50,816 nucleotides of DNA from Flammeovirga sp. OC4. GTDB lineage: Bacteria; Bacteroidota; Bacteroidia; Cytophagales; Flammeovirgaceae. The notes under the pieces are model-generated. The model was given only the letters and a program-made list of their open reading frames with translations. It was not told the DNA's origin and searched no databases. The translations under genes and the position numbers were made by a program. The stretch lies in assembly GCF_000812565.1 (NCBI RefSeq), contig NZ_JTAM01000077.1:1-50816 (forward strand), given 5' to 3'. Shown here in pieces: positions 25,483-34,656 of the stretch; within the stretch, counting starts at the first letter, position 1, and each line of letters starts with the position of its first letter.

Positions 25483-26151
25483 TTATTGGATTAGTGCCTC
25501 TCCTATTTTTAAATCTTCTGGTGTTGTAATCTTAATATTTTCATAATTCCCTTCAAACAGATGCATAGCATTACCTGAAAACTCTGCTACACTTGCATCA
25601 TCAGTGAACGAAGGAACATATCCATTTTCAAATGCAGGGAATATGACATCTCCTCTAAATGTTTGTGGTGTCTGTACCAATTTATACTCATCACGGTTCC
25701 CCATTTCATTCCCCTCTTCTGTTACTCTACGGATAGATTCTTTAATGGCTACAGTAGGAATAGCCGACCCGTATTGTTCAGCATCAACATAACTCTGATT
25801 AATCACACTAACATCTACAAGCGGTCTTACGCCATCATGTACTGCAATTAAACACTCATCTTGATTTGGGATATATTGTAATGCGTTGTCAACAGACTGA
25901 AACCTTGAGTCACCTCCAGTCACTACTTGGTGCTGAGTTGTAAAAGCATGTTTTTCTACCAAAGTTTCCCATGTTGGAATTTCATTTTTGGGTAACGCTA
26001 CAATAATCTGAATAGAATGGTCAGCTTCTTTAAATTTATTGATGGTATGCATTAATATAGGTAGACCGTTTATCTCAATAAACTGCTTTGGGGTACTACT
26101 TTGCATTCGAGTACCTTTACCACCTGCTACTATAATGCTATATTTTTTCAT
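25483..26151 (-). CDS. ispD: 2-C-methyl-D-erythritol 4-phosphate cytidylyltransferase
   Basis: IspD joins CTP and methylerythritol phosphate, the third step of the non-mevalonate isoprenoid pathway. The 222-residue length is normal. The N-terminal IIVAGGKGTRMQSSTPKQF is the CTP-binding loop; VTGGDSRFQSVDNAL, VHDGVRPLV, QTPQTF, FTDDASV and the ending KITTPEDLKIGE are all IspD signatures. It has no neighbour of the same pathway and is flanked by a convergent gene on one side and a divergent gene on the other. Confidence 0.96.
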   Translation of the reverse strand: MKKYSIIVAGGKGTRMQSSTPKQFIEINGLPILMHTINKFKEADHSIQIIVALPKNEIPTWETLVEKHAFTTQHQVVTGGDSRFQSVDNALQYIPNQDECLIAVHDGVRPLVDVSVINQSYVDAEQYGSAIPTVAIKESIRRVTEEGNEMGNRDEYKLVQTPQTFRGDVIFPAFENGYVPSFTDDASVAEFSGNAMHLFEGNYENIKITTPEDLKIGEALIQ

Positions 26152-26401
26152 CTTCTTTTAAGTTCTATGTATTTATATGATTGAGTACTTATTACAAATA
26201 AAAGTTGTATTCTATTCTGATTAAAAAGAATCGTAGAAAGAATACACAAATATCACATACTGTTATAATTATTGTCTGCCTAATTTTTGTAACTTAAGTA
26301 GTAGTACTTAAAGTTACTTTACTTCTCTCAAATTTTGAGTGTTAACCCAATTAAAAAACAATAAAGAGTACCGAATTTATATTGTACTAAACAGTATCGT
26401 C

Positions 26402-26803
26402 ATGGAAGAAAACCTATTTAAAGTATACTTCGTAGAAGATAACCCCACTGAAACCATGTTAATGAGACTTGCCTTACAACAAATCAAAAATGTTGAGGTT
26501 ACTTTTTTTAAAAACGGAACTGACTTGTTACACAAATTTTCTGAATCTCCTTCTGATGTGGTAGTTGCTGACTTAATGCTTCCTGATTTTCATGGTCAAG
26601 AATTAATTTTTCAACTTAAAAAGATTGATAAAAAAGTAAAGGTCATTGTTATCTCAGCACAAGAAGATGTAGAGGTCATTGCTGAACTCCAAAATCAGGA
26701 TATTTTTAACTATATCGTAAAAAGTGATGGATGTTTGAAATACCTTCAAAAAACCATTCAAGTTGCTTGTTTTTTAATCCAACACGAATACAATTTCAGT
26801 TAA
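26402..26803 (+). CDS. single-domain response regulator (CheY-like receiver)
   Basis: The 133-residue product is a bare receiver domain. Phosphoacceptor Asp57 (VVADLMLPD), acidic pair Glu12/Asp13 (FVEDNP), Ser85 (VISAQED) and Lys107 (YIVKSDG) are all in place. There is no output domain and no kinase gene adjacent, so it likely acts in a phosphorelay or by protein contact. An upstream GTG (26339) would add 21 residues before the conserved receiver start and is rejected in favour of the ATG at 26402. It is convergent with gldD, 13 bases away. Confidence 0.9.
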   Translation: MEENLFKVYFVEDNPTETMLMRLALQQIKNVEVTFFKNGTDLLHKFSESPSDVVVADLMLPDFHGQELIFQLKKIDKKVKVIVISAQEDVEVIAELQNQDIFNYIVKSDGCLKYLQKTIQVACFLIQHEYNFS

Positions 26804-26816
26804 GAGAAGCACTCCA

Positions 26817-27431
26817 CTATTTCTGCCACTCCAAGGTGTTCATCATATGCAACATGTCTTTTTTGATGTATTCAATAACCGGAGCTAATGAATCATTTTG
26901 AGTGGAAGTTGGAAAATACAATGCAGCTCTGAAAAAGTGCTGTGTAGAATCTGTTACAAAAAATTGGAATTGACTTGGAACATCACCTTCTATCTCATAC
27001 ATCACTGCTGAGTATCCTTTTTCAGTTGTAGTGGTGTATTCATCAATCGCAGATGCTCTAACATTGTGTTTAAATGTCAATGTGTTTGAGGTATTGATAT
27101 AACCTACTAAAGAGTCGTAATTAGGTAATTTTTTATACGAAATATCTACTATTGCATCTAATGATGGGTACTGTACTTCAATCCAATACGGTTCAGACAT
27201 AAAAGACTCATCTGGTTTAATGATCGCATTAGAAGCTACCTCAAATAAATAAGGATAACCTTTTAGTTCTTCTTTACTGAACTCATCAATATTATATTCC
27301 TGATCCGGTAACTCAATTCTATGAAAACCTCTTGGCTTAGGGAAGTAAGCCTCTTCTGCTGTGGAGCCACAACTGTAAGCTAATATGCTTAATAAAAGCG
27401 GCACTATTACTCGTTTAAAAAATGATCTCAT
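26817..27431 (-). CDS. gldD: gliding motility lipoprotein GldD
   Basis: GldD is an envelope lipoprotein needed for Bacteroidota gliding in Flavobacterium johnsoniae. The 204-residue product has a lipoprotein signal ending at Cys21 (LAYSCGS). The mature start has the family motif FPKPRGFHRIELPDQEY, and the segment KKDMLHMMNTLEWQ closes it as in other GldD proteins. It is the last gene of the rhomboid-to-gldD run, 23 bases after gldE, the usual gldE-gldD order. Confidence 0.93.
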   Translation of the reverse strand: MRSFFKRVIVPLLLSILAYSCGSTAEEAYFPKPRGFHRIELPDQEYNIDEFSKEELKGYPYLFEVASNAIIKPDESFMSEPYWIEVQYPSLDAIVDISYKKLPNYDSLVGYINTSNTLTFKHNVRASAIDEYTTTTEKGYSAVMYEIEGDVPSQFQFFVTDSTQHFFRAALYFPTSTQNDSLAPVIEYIKKDMLHMMNTLEWQK

Positions 27432-27454
27432 AACAGTGTTAAAAAGTAGGTTTG

Positions 27455-28822
27455 TTAATTATCTTCCTCATTAAATTCGTCTTGAAGTCTTTTAATGTGT
27501 TCTTCATCATGGAATCGCACATGGACTGTTTTTATTCTTTTCTTGTCCACCGCTTTAATCGTAAATGTGATGCCTTTGTATTCTATTTCTTTGCCAGTTG
27601 ATGGCATTTCCTGTAACAATTCCAGCATCAACCCTCCTAAAGATTCCGACTCACCTTTTACTTTATCAAAATAGTCCGGATCAAGAAGTACCATCCTTTC
27701 AAAATCAATCAAAGAAGTTTTTCCATCAAAGATAAATGATGCGTCCTCACTCTGGAAGTTTTCAAGCAAATCTGCGTCAAACTCATCATTGATCTCTCCT
27801 ACTATTTCCTCAATAATATCTTCTAAAGTCACTAAGCCCGTTGTTCCACCATATTCATCTACAATAATGGCCATGTGTACTCTTCTCTCCTGAAAATCTC
27901 GAAGAAGTTCGTCTATTTTCTTTGATTCAGGTACATAGTAAATGTCTTTACGTACAATACGCTGCCATTCAAAATGTTCATTTTTATCCAAATAAGGAAG
28001 AAGGTCTTTGATATATAATACCCCGAAAAGGGAGTCAATAGTATCTATATAAACAGGTAACCTTGAAAAACGTGACTTATTGATGTTGTCCATTAATTCA
28101 TGGAAATCGATCGACTTGTCCAAAGCATTCATGTCCGTTCTTGAAACCATGATCTGCTTTACTGTCTTTGAACCGAAACGTATGATACCTTTCAACATTT
28201 CCGTTGCTTTATCATCTGATTGATCGGTAGCGAGGTTTACTGCTTGGTCTATTTCCTGAACAGAAACTTCCAGGTTATAGTTTCTTTTAGCTAAAGCCTT
28301 TTCCATGTAATTACCCATACTTGTTAGCATAAAGGCAAAAGGCTTGAATATTTTAATTGCTACGACCCAAAATACCACCATCTTTTTGGCGAAAAGTAGG
28401 CTATTGTTTGTAGCATAAATTTTTGGTACGATTTCACCAATGAAGACTACTAATGCTGTCACCACAAATGTCAGAGAAACAAAAATTTCTATGCCATCTC
28501 TTGGAACATTAACTTGATCTGCAATTTGCCATGCAATAAAAGTGGAGATCATGACCACGGCAACATTTACAAAATTATTACAGATCAAAATAGTAGCTAA
28601 AAGCTCTTGCGGCTTTTGTAAAAGAGCAAAAACACTCTTGCCAATATTGTCATCGTCTTCACGACATGCTTTAACTTGATCAGCAGTTAAGGAGAAAAAT
28701 GCGACTTCTGAACCTGATATCAAGCCAGAAGTAATGAGTAAAAGCACCACTATCAGCGTTGGTCCCAATGGTATTTCATTGAGCATAAACCCTAATAGTG
28801 GTATTAAAGGATCACCTTCCAT
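27455..28822 (-). CDS. gldE: gliding motility-associated protein GldE (CNNM/CBS family)
   Basis: This 455-residue inner-membrane protein belongs to the CorC/HlyC transporter-associated family. It has an N-terminal CNNM domain with about four helices (15-190, including SGSEVAFFSLTADQVKA), then a CBS pair (about 205-335: VSRTDMNALDKS, SRLPVYIDTIDSLFG, IIVDEYGGTTGLVTLEDIIE) and a C-terminal CorC_HlyC domain ending near residue 440. Homologues bind adenosyl nucleotides with CBS domains. Adjacency to gldD and ssb identifies it as GldE. It begins 26 bases after ssb. Confidence 0.92.
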   Translation of the reverse strand: MEGDPLIPLLGFMLNEIPLGPTLIVVLLLITSGLISGSEVAFFSLTADQVKACREDDDNIGKSVFALLQKPQELLATILICNNFVNVAVVMISTFIAWQIADQVNVPRDGIEIFVSLTFVVTALVVFIGEIVPKIYATNNSLLFAKKMVVFWVVAIKIFKPFAFMLTSMGNYMEKALAKRNYNLEVSVQEIDQAVNLATDQSDDKATEMLKGIIRFGSKTVKQIMVSRTDMNALDKSIDFHELMDNINKSRFSRLPVYIDTIDSLFGVLYIKDLLPYLDKNEHFEWQRIVRKDIYYVPESKKIDELLRDFQERRVHMAIIVDEYGGTTGLVTLEDIIEEIVGEINDEFDADLLENFQSEDASFIFDGKTSLIDFERMVLLDPDYFDKVKGESESLGGLMLELLQEMPSTGKEIEYKGITFTIKAVDKKRIKTVHVRFHDEEHIKRLQDEFNEEDN

Positions 28823-28848
28823 GTATATTTCTTAAAATCAAAAATCTA

Positions 28849-29340
28849 TTAGAAAGGTAGGTCGTCGTTGCTACCTTCCGTTGAACTTAAATCTGGAGTC
28901 GGTGTCGCAGCAACGTTTGAACTTGGAGCCGATGGAGTAGTTGTAGCAGCAGCAGTGGATGGTGCGTCTGCAGCAGTTGGAGGAACATAACCTCCGCCTT
29001 CTTGTCCTTCTGGTCTATTATCAAGCATTACCATATCTCTAGCTACAACTTCTGTAGCATAGCGAGTGATACCGTCTTTTTCATAACTACGGGTAGTTAA
29101 TTTACCTTCAAGATAAACTTTACTACCTTTCTTTAAATATCTTTCAGCAATAGTGGCTAAACCTCTCCACATTACAATATTATGCCACTCTGTTTGGCTT
29201 TGTCTATTCCCGTCTCTATCTGTATAGTTTTCAGTTGTTGCAAGAGAGAATGTAGCAACGCTAACACCTCCTTCAAGGTGTCTTACTTCTGGGTCTCTAC
29301 CTAAGTTACCTACTAATATGACTTTATTTACTCCGGCCAT
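28849..29340 (-). CDS. ssb: single-stranded DNA-binding protein
   Basis: This 163-residue SSB has the OB fold at 1-110 ([50 protein letters not shown]). A low-complexity Ala/Thr/Pro linker follows, and the conserved acidic tip ends in DDLPF, which recruits replication and repair partners. It lies 90 bases after mutY and 26 before gldE. Confidence 0.97.
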   Translation of the reverse strand: MAGVNKVILVGNLGRDPEVRHLEGGVSVATFSLATTENYTDRDGNRQSQTEWHNIVMWRGLATIAERYLKKGSKVYLEGKLTTRSYEKDGITRYATEVVARDMVMLDNRPEGQEGGGYVPPTAADAPSTAAATTTPSAPSSNVAATPTPDLSSTEGSNDDLPF

Positions 29341-29430
29341 TTTTGTTTTTAAATTTCGATAATAATAAAATATGAATCATTAAGTATAATGATGTAAAAT
29401 GTGAAGATTTTCTTCTAAACAACAAAATAC

Positions 29431-30486
29431 TTAATAAATATATTTCGACAAATAATTCTCTATGATAATCGGTTTTCCGATGGCTTTTATGGCATCAATA
29501 TCGTACCATTTATAATCAAACTGACCATTTGACAGCTCAATTTCATCTTCTAAAATGATATGATAAAAATCGATATATAATCTCTGGTGAGAAAGAATGT
29601 GTTTATACGACTCTGACTTTTGATAATGAATTGGAAATGAAAGCATTAAAGATGTTTGTTCTTGTAACTGTTCTTTATCCAAAGCATTAACTTGATCCGA
29701 ATTATGGATTAATGGAAAATCATAAAGACCATTCCAAATCCCTTTCCCTTCTCTTTTTTTCATGACAAACTTCCCTTTGTACTCCACAACAAGGTATTGG
29801 TAATAATGATCTGTTACCTTTACTTTTTTGAGTTTTACAGGAAGGTTCCCAATGCTGCCATTTTCCCTTGCCAAACATTGTTGCACAAATGGGCAGGGTT
29901 CACATTTTGGGCTTTTAGGGACGCATTGAATTGCACCCATTTCCATTAAAGCTTGATTGAAAATATCTGGTGAGGTTTCTGAAATCAAATCGTTGGCTAC
30001 TTCAGAAAAAACTTTCTGTCCTTTTCCCGAAGCAATATCTTCATTGATATCGAAAACTCTTGATAGCACTCTGTAAACATTCCCATCTACAGTCGCTACT
30101 TTTTCTTTATAAGCAAAAGAGGCTATGGCAGCTGCAGTGTATTTCCCAACACCTTTTAGTGTCAATAGGTCCTTATAATTGTTTGGAAATTCTCCACTCC
30201 ATTTTTCCATAACTTCATTGGCCGCCTTGTGCATATTTCTAGCTCTAGAATAATAGCCTAAGCCCTGCCATAAATGAAGAACCTTATCAATATCAGCTTC
30301 TGCAAAATCCTTTACTGTTGGAAAGTTTTCAAGAAACTTCTCATAGTAGGGCAATCCTTGCTGAACTCTTGTTTGTTGTAAGATTATTTCTGAAAGCCAA
30401 ATCTTATAAGGATCATTGGTATGCCTCCAAGGGAGATCTCTTTTGTTTTGCTCATACCAATTGATAAGCTGCGTTGAAAAGTCCAT
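29431..30486 (-). CDS. mutY: A/G-specific adenine glycosylase MutY
   Basis: MutY removes adenine mispaired with 8-oxoguanine. The 351-residue protein has the catalytic Glu33 (SEIILQQTR), helix-hairpin-helix LTLKGVGKYTAAAIASF (109-125) and catalytic Asp134 (VATVDGNVYR). The iron-sulphur cluster cysteines are 188, 195, 198 and 204 (C-x6-C-x2-C-x5-C). A NUDIX-like 8-oxoG recognition domain forms the C-terminal third. It starts two bases after the DUF2062 gene, so it is co-transcribed with it. Confidence 0.96.
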   Translation of the reverse strand: MDFSTQLINWYEQNKRDLPWRHTNDPYKIWLSEIILQQTRVQQGLPYYEKFLENFPTVKDFAEADIDKVLHLWQGLGYYSRARNMHKAANEVMEKWSGEFPNNYKDLLTLKGVGKYTAAAIASFAYKEKVATVDGNVYRVLSRVFDINEDIASGKGQKVFSEVANDLISETSPDIFNQALMEMGAIQCVPKSPKCEPCPFVQQCLARENGSIGNLPVKLKKVKVTDHYYQYLVVEYKGKFVMKKREGKGIWNGLYDFPLIHNSDQVNALDKEQLQEQTSLMLSFPIHYQKSESYKHILSHQRLYIDFYHIILEDEIELSNGQFDYKWYDIDAIKAIGKPIIIENYLSKYIY

Positions 30487-30488
30487 TG

Positions 30489-31004
30489 CTATTGTTCTGC
30501 CTTTTCAAGATGTTGCATTCTTGTCAACATCTTACTAAATATTTTTTCTAAAACGAGTTGTATAGGATATACTAAAATTACCGCCACAACTAGCCAAGCA
30601 GCTCCACCTTGAAGCATCAAAAAACCTATTTCTTTTAAACCTTCTATCAAACCTGCTTCTATACTTGCTTGTAATTTTTCAAAGGTGACTCCTTCCGCTT
30701 TTTTCCCAAACCAAGAAGACCCTAATTCTATATAAGGTACAATCAGAATCACCTGTAAAGGATAAACCACATAGTTAGCAATTTGTATTGCCAACTGATT
30801 TAAACGAAATACGGAAGCAGCAATCAGACAAATCCATGTACAAAAACCCAATAAAGGTGATGAACCAATCAATAACCCCACAGCAAAACTCCAAGCTAAC
30901 TTTGAAGGTGTCAATCCTTGTCTCAGTAGAGTACGTAAAGGTACTAATATTCTATGGGTGACTGTATGTTTGACAGAAAGACGGATTTTTTCTAAAAACT
31001 CCAT
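30489..31004 (-). CDS. DUF2062 membrane protein
   Basis: This 171-residue protein has the DUF2062 core: a basic N-terminal helix, then LAWSFAVGLLIGSSPLLGFC, NQLAIQIANYVVYPLQV and an amphipathic/hydrophobic C-terminal half. About three membrane segments are predicted by eye. The family's function is unknown. It overlaps the rhomboid gene by 13 bases and precedes mutY by two, so all three should be one transcript. Confidence 0.85.
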   Translation of the reverse strand: MEFLEKIRLSVKHTVTHRILVPLRTLLRQGLTPSKLAWSFAVGLLIGSSPLLGFCTWICLIAASVFRLNQLAIQIANYVVYPLQVILIVPYIELGSSWFGKKAEGVTFEKLQASIEAGLIEGLKEIGFLMLQGGAAWLVVAVILVYPIQLVLEKIFSKMLTRMQHLEKAEQ

Positions 31005-31615
31005 GAGGCGATTTCTCTGATAAAGTTAGATATTGAAGAAGGCCAAATTGCAATGGCGTATACAATTCCAAATAATGCACCATATAGGTGAGCGGAATGA
31101 TTGATGTTACTATCGATGTTATTCGTTTGATATTGTGTATAAATCAAATAAACTGCCCCCCAAATAAACCCTGGAAAACATAATACACCATACAAACAAA
31201 TATCATTTGTGGGCATGTAAAAAATACTCGCAAAAATAATAGCTGCAACACCCCCAGAAGCTCCTAAAGATCTATAGTGATAATTGTTTTTTTGCTTGAA
31301 ATAAGTTGGTATATCTGCTACAATTGCACCTAAAATAAATAAACCAAAATAGGCAATAGCTCCCAAAGTCGCATCTCCTAATATTTGACGGAAAATTCTA
31401 TCAATATTACTCCCAAAGAAGAAAAGTGTAAACATATTGAAAAAGAGATGTGTCCAGCTACCATGTACAAAAGCAGAAGATACAAATCGGTACCATTGAT
31501 TTTGCTTTTGCACCATATACGGCTGCATCATCATTTTATTCAACACATCAGGTTTTTGCCAAGCATAATAACTGATACCAACATTTAATATGATAAGAAT
31601 TATTGTAAGACTCAT
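30992..31615 (-). CDS. rhomboid family intramembrane serine protease
   Basis: This 207-residue protein has six or more membrane helices and the catalytic dyad of rhomboids: Ser120 in SLGASGG and His176 in SAHLYGALFG. HGSWTHLFFNMFTLFFFG (51-68) gives the conserved His and Asn that form the oxyanion hole. The ATG at 31615 is preferred to a TTG 13 codons upstream, because a -7 box (31640-31633) lies between them. It heads the run leading to gldD. Confidence 0.93.
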   Translation of the reverse strand: MSLTIILIILNVGISYYAWQKPDVLNKMMMQPYMVQKQNQWYRFVSSAFVHGSWTHLFFNMFTLFFFGSNIDRIFRQILGDATLGAIAYFGLFILGAIVADIPTYFKQKNNYHYRSLGASGGVAAIIFASIFYMPTNDICLYGVLCFPGFIWGAVYLIYTQYQTNNIDSNINHSAHLYGALFGIVYAIAIWPSSISNFIREIASWSF

Positions 31616-31632
31616 GTTTATATTTTTTTCTA

Positions 31633-31640
31633 CAAAATTA
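31633..31640 (-). promoter_or_regulatory. -7 box upstream of the rhomboid gene
   Basis: TAATTTTG on the minus strand matches TAnnTTTG, about 18 bases before the ATG at 31615. No -33 TTG is seen at 19 bases. Confidence 0.45.
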
Positions 31641-31735
31641 GTAATGAGATACAACTATTACTATTAATATAAGTAAAATAAATCAAGATAAATTACATTT
31701 GATGACATTGATTTAGACCAATATAAATTGTATTA

Positions 31736-31765
31736 TTGAGTGATTTTTTGAGCTTATTACTTTTA
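31736..31765 (+). promoter_or_regulatory. promoter of the 31894-33656 gene pair
   Basis: TTG (31736-31738), exactly 19 bases, then TACTTTTA (31758-31765) match the Bacteroidota promoter with one mismatch. A leader of about 120 bases follows. Confidence 0.55.
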
Positions 31766-31893
31766 CGTGACTTCTTATTATTTTCTAGAGCACTACTATT
31801 GTATGATTTAAATGCATTCTATTTTTTCTAGCAGTCTATTGAATAATAGCGTAGGTACTAAGCTATTTTTTTATTATTTAAATTAAGTATAAG

Positions 31894-32622
31894 ATGAAAT
31901 TTTTATTCCTGTATGTGTCATTATTATTATTGGCCTTTACTGTACAGACTGTTCACGCACAAGATGTTTTAGTACTACATGATGGAGATGAAATTGAAGC
32001 CAAAATCATCACGGTCTCTAAAAAAGAAATAGAATACAAAGAATTTGATAATCAGAAAGGGCCAAGTTTCACAATCGAGAAGAAAAAAATTTACCTCATC
32101 AAGTATGAAGATGGTAAGAAGGAATTTTTCAATGAAAAAAATATGCCGAGTTCTAAAAAGTTAACTATCGGGCTTGGTATTGGTTTTGGCCGTGGTAAAA
32201 CCTATGAAGGAGACGAATCTTCAAGATCTATATCGAGTTTTATTAACCTTTACTACAACATAACCAATAGATGGTCTGTAGGTATTGAGTACCAAACTTT
32301 GGCTGGTATGAATTTAGACTACCCACTTACGCAAACATCTTTAAAAGGAAAGTATTTTTTGGGTACAGACAAAATAAGACCTCATGTGGGGCTAGGTATT
32401 GGAATGTACAACATCGAATATACCGACTATAAATCCATGATCGGTTTTTCACCAGAGGTAGGTATGAATTTTTCGTTTTTTCAGATAGCTGCAAACTACC
32501 ACTTCTTACCTTCTAAAGAGTTCACAGAGATTGAAGAGTTCAATAATATAACGAACATTACAAAATTTTCACCTTCAGTATTTGAGGTGAAATTTACTGC
32601 CAACATCAACTTCATTAAATAA
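31894..32622 (+). CDS. outer-membrane beta-barrel protein, unknown function
   Basis: The 242-residue product has a signal peptide ending near VHAQ (residue 22). It then has the short N-terminal module common in Bacteroidota envelope proteins (DGDEIEAKI, VSKKEIEYKEFDN, KKKIYLIKYEDGKKEFF), and from about residue 90 alternating hydrophobic beta strands ending in VFEVKFTANINFIK, an outer-membrane barrel pattern. Its function is unknown. The stop and the start of the next gene share one base (TAATG), so translation is probably coupled. Confidence 0.78.
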   Translation: MKFLFLYVSLLLLAFTVQTVHAQDVLVLHDGDEIEAKIITVSKKEIEYKEFDNQKGPSFTIEKKKIYLIKYEDGKKEFFNEKNMPSSKKLTIGLGIGFGRGKTYEGDESSRSISSFINLYYNITNRWSVGIEYQTLAGMNLDYPLTQTSLKGKYFLGTDKIRPHVGLGIGMYNIEYTDYKSMIGFSPEVGMNFSFFQIAANYHFLPSKEFTEIEEFNNITNITKFSPSVFEVKFTANINFIK

Positions 32623-33656
32623 TGAAAAATTACTTATTATTGATAGGTTTGATATGCTATTGTAGCACATTAAAAGCACAATACATACCGACACAAAAGG
32701 CTCCAGATACAAAAAAAACACATAAGGAATATCAACAGAAGATTGAAGACCTTAAAAGTAGAACCACAATTTTTGTAATGCCAAACTATATTGAACCTCA
32801 ACATTATCATGACATTCTAAAAGAGTATTGGACTTTTAATAAGTTCAAAGTTATTCCTGCAGAAGCCTACAATTGTGAACAATATATTTCAGATGAATAT
32901 GCCGTTTTTGATTTGGTTCTAGAAACTGTAACAAGAGTAGATCAAACGACGAGAGCACAACAAGTAGTGGGGGTATATCCGGAATTGATGTTAAGAACTT
33001 TTGATCCAAGATTAAAAGGGGTACTTAAAAAGATAAGAAGCAAAAATTATAAGACATCAAAAAAAAATGAAAGAATAAATGATGCTTATAATTCATATCA
33101 TGCCCCATGGGTGAAAATCTTTATGAGTATAGAGGGTGATGTAAATTATTTTGATAGAGACCTAATATCCACTCTGTATAAAAAGGATATAATGGTCAAT
33201 TTCTCATTAGGTCACTTTAAAAATTACATACAGAAACTGAATAAGGATCTAGAGAACTATCAATTATTTACAAGATCAAGAATACCTGAAATATCAATAG
33301 TATCGAAAGAAATGGTACAGCTGATAGATCACACTTTATATGTACATGATTATTTAGGAGCCAATAAAAAAGGAATATCAGGCGAAGAACACATTAAAGA
33401 CCTCTTTGAAGATTATAGATATGATTATGAAATTGTAAGTAAGAAAGAATTAGAAGCTGCAATTCTTGACAACAAACCAATGTATTATATCACATTTACG
33501 AATTACTTATCAAAAGAAAAGTGTATCACTATTACAAATGGGCAAACTGGAAAAGTAGTTTTTAGACATCTTGTTCCTGGAATGGTCACTTCTTCTAATT
33601 ATCTGAAAAAGAAACATATTAAAGATATTATCAATGAATTACCTAAAAAGCAATAG
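32622..33656 (+). CDS. secreted hypothetical protein coupled to the barrel protein
   Basis: The 344-residue product has a signal peptide ending near TLKAQ (residue 19). The mature protein is mixed alpha/beta, basic, and has no recognised domain. A closing segment YYITFTNYLSKEKCITITNG and a basic C-terminus are visible. It overlaps the preceding barrel gene by one base, suggesting the two products act together in the envelope; this is inference. Confidence 0.72.
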   Translation: MKNYLLLIGLICYCSTLKAQYIPTQKAPDTKKTHKEYQQKIEDLKSRTTIFVMPNYIEPQHYHDILKEYWTFNKFKVIPAEAYNCEQYISDEYAVFDLVLETVTRVDQTTRAQQVVGVYPELMLRTFDPRLKGVLKKIRSKNYKTSKKNERINDAYNSYHAPWVKIFMSIEGDVNYFDRDLISTLYKKDIMVNFSLGHFKNYIQKLNKDLENYQLFTRSRIPEISIVSKEMVQLIDHTLYVHDYLGANKKGISGEEHIKDLFEDYRYDYEIVSKKELEAAILDNKPMYYITFTNYLSKEKCITITNGQTGKVVFRHLVPGMVTSSNYLKKKHIKDIINELPKKQ

Positions 33657-33738
33657 TTCAATTATCATTTTTCACGGTTGATAAAGGTTTATTATTGTTT
33701 ATTTTCTTTTTTAGGTGGTAGAATTCAGCAAGTTATAT

Positions 33739-33746
33739 TATATTTG
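33739..33746 (+). promoter_or_regulatory. -7 box of the rpsP promoter
   Basis: TATATTTG followed by CACCGCTTTAAGG matches the Bacteroidota -7 box. The start region closely resembles that of the tRNA-Arg promoter (CATCGCTTTAAAGG). Confidence 0.6.
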
Positions 33747-33784
33747 CACCGCTTTAAGGGGAACGTGTTTCCTCAATGTTTAAC

Positions 33785-33817
33785 TGTGTCATAAAGGACG
33801 AGTTCCTTTCCAACACA
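33785..33817 (+). other. hairpin in the rpsP leader
   Basis: An inner perfect stem AAAGGA/TCCTTT (33793-33798 with 33804-33809, five-base loop) sits within an outer TGTGT/ACACA stem (33785-33789 with 33813-33817), separated by a 3 by 3 internal loop. It ends 16 bases before the rpsP start codon, so it could regulate translation. Confidence 0.5.
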
Positions 33818-33833
33818 CAAATTGCTTAAAAAA

Positions 33834-34403
33834 ATGGCAGTAAAAATCCGTTTGGCACGTCGTGGCCGTAAGAGAAGACCTATTTACAACGTAGTAGTAG
33901 CAGACGCTAGAGCTCCACGTGACGGTCGTTTCATCGAGAAATTAGGTACTTTTAACCCTAACACTGACCCTGCAACTATCGATATCGATCCTGCAGCTGC
34001 AGCAAAGTGGTTATTAGATGGTGCTCAACCAACTGATACAGCTCGTATGGTTCTTTCTAAAGCTGGTGCGATGTACAAGAAACACCTTCAAGTTGGTGTT
34101 ATCAAAGGTGCAAAAACACAAGAAGAGGCAGATCAATTATTTGACGCTTGGATGTCAGAAAGATCTTCTGCTTATGCTGCTGATTTAGAGGCTAAGAAAG
34201 CTGCTGCTGAAGCTGCTGTTAAAGCTGAATTAGAAGCAGGTATCGCTGCTCGTAAGGCTGCTGAAGAAGCTGAGAAAAAGGCTGAAGCTGAAGCTCTTGC
34301 TGCTGCTGCCGCTGCTGAAGCTGCAAAAAAAGCTGAAGAAGCTGCTGAAGAGGCTCCTGCAGAGGACGCTTCAGAAGAGTCAACTGAAGAAGCTGCTGAG
34401 TAA
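33834..34403 (+). CDS. rpsP: 30S ribosomal protein S16 with long Ala/Glu/Lys tail
   Basis: The first 85 or so residues are S16 ([46 protein letters not shown]). The ATG at 33834 gives the canonical MAVKIRL start, not the TTG at 33822. The total is 189 residues against about 80 in E. coli: the rest is a low-complexity, alpha-helical Ala/Glu/Lys tail ending in acidic [10 protein letters not shown]. Extended S16 proteins are common in Bacteroidota. rimM, often the next gene, is absent here. A strong -7 box, a leader hairpin and a terminator surround it. Confidence 0.95.
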   Translation: MAVKIRLARRGRKRRPIYNVVVADARAPRDGRFIEKLGTFNPNTDPATIDIDPAAAAKWLLDGAQPTDTARMVLSKAGAMYKKHLQVGVIKGAKTQEEADQLFDAWMSERSSAYAADLEAKKAAAEAAVKAELEAGIAARKAAEEAEKKAEAEALAAAAAAEAAKKAEEAAEEAPAEDASEESTEEAAE

Positions 34404-34491
34404 TCCCAGCACAAATCTTAAGTCGAAGGTGAATACCGTTGTATTTACCCCGTAAACTAGGTTTATTGTAAGCCCCAAATCGAAAATATAT

Positions 34492-34524
34492 AGTCCTACT
34501 CCTCCCAAGAGTAGGACTTTTTTA
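34492..34524 (+). terminator. Rho-independent terminator of rpsP
   Basis: A perfect 10-base stem (34492-34501 with 34509-34518, AGTCCTACTC/GAGTAGGACT) is followed by a T tract, 88 bases after the rpsP stop. Confidence 0.9.
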
Positions 34525-34656
34525 TTGCTAAATAAAAATAACGTTCCTGCTACTTCAACAAATAAATCTTAAAAAGAAGACCATTACCCAACTCGAATTC
34601 AACACATTACGTAACCAACCTCTAACACACCAATCTTTATCAATTAACACTAAAAA

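Noticed and set aside
26339-26401. GTG-started N-terminal extension of the receiver protein
   Set aside because: Receiver domains begin a few residues before the acidic pair; the ATG at 26402 fits and the extension has no conserved look.
34172-34414. Open frame on the minus strand rich in Ala and Ser
   Set aside because: It is the mirror of the GCT/GAA-rich tail of rpsP and has no features of its own.
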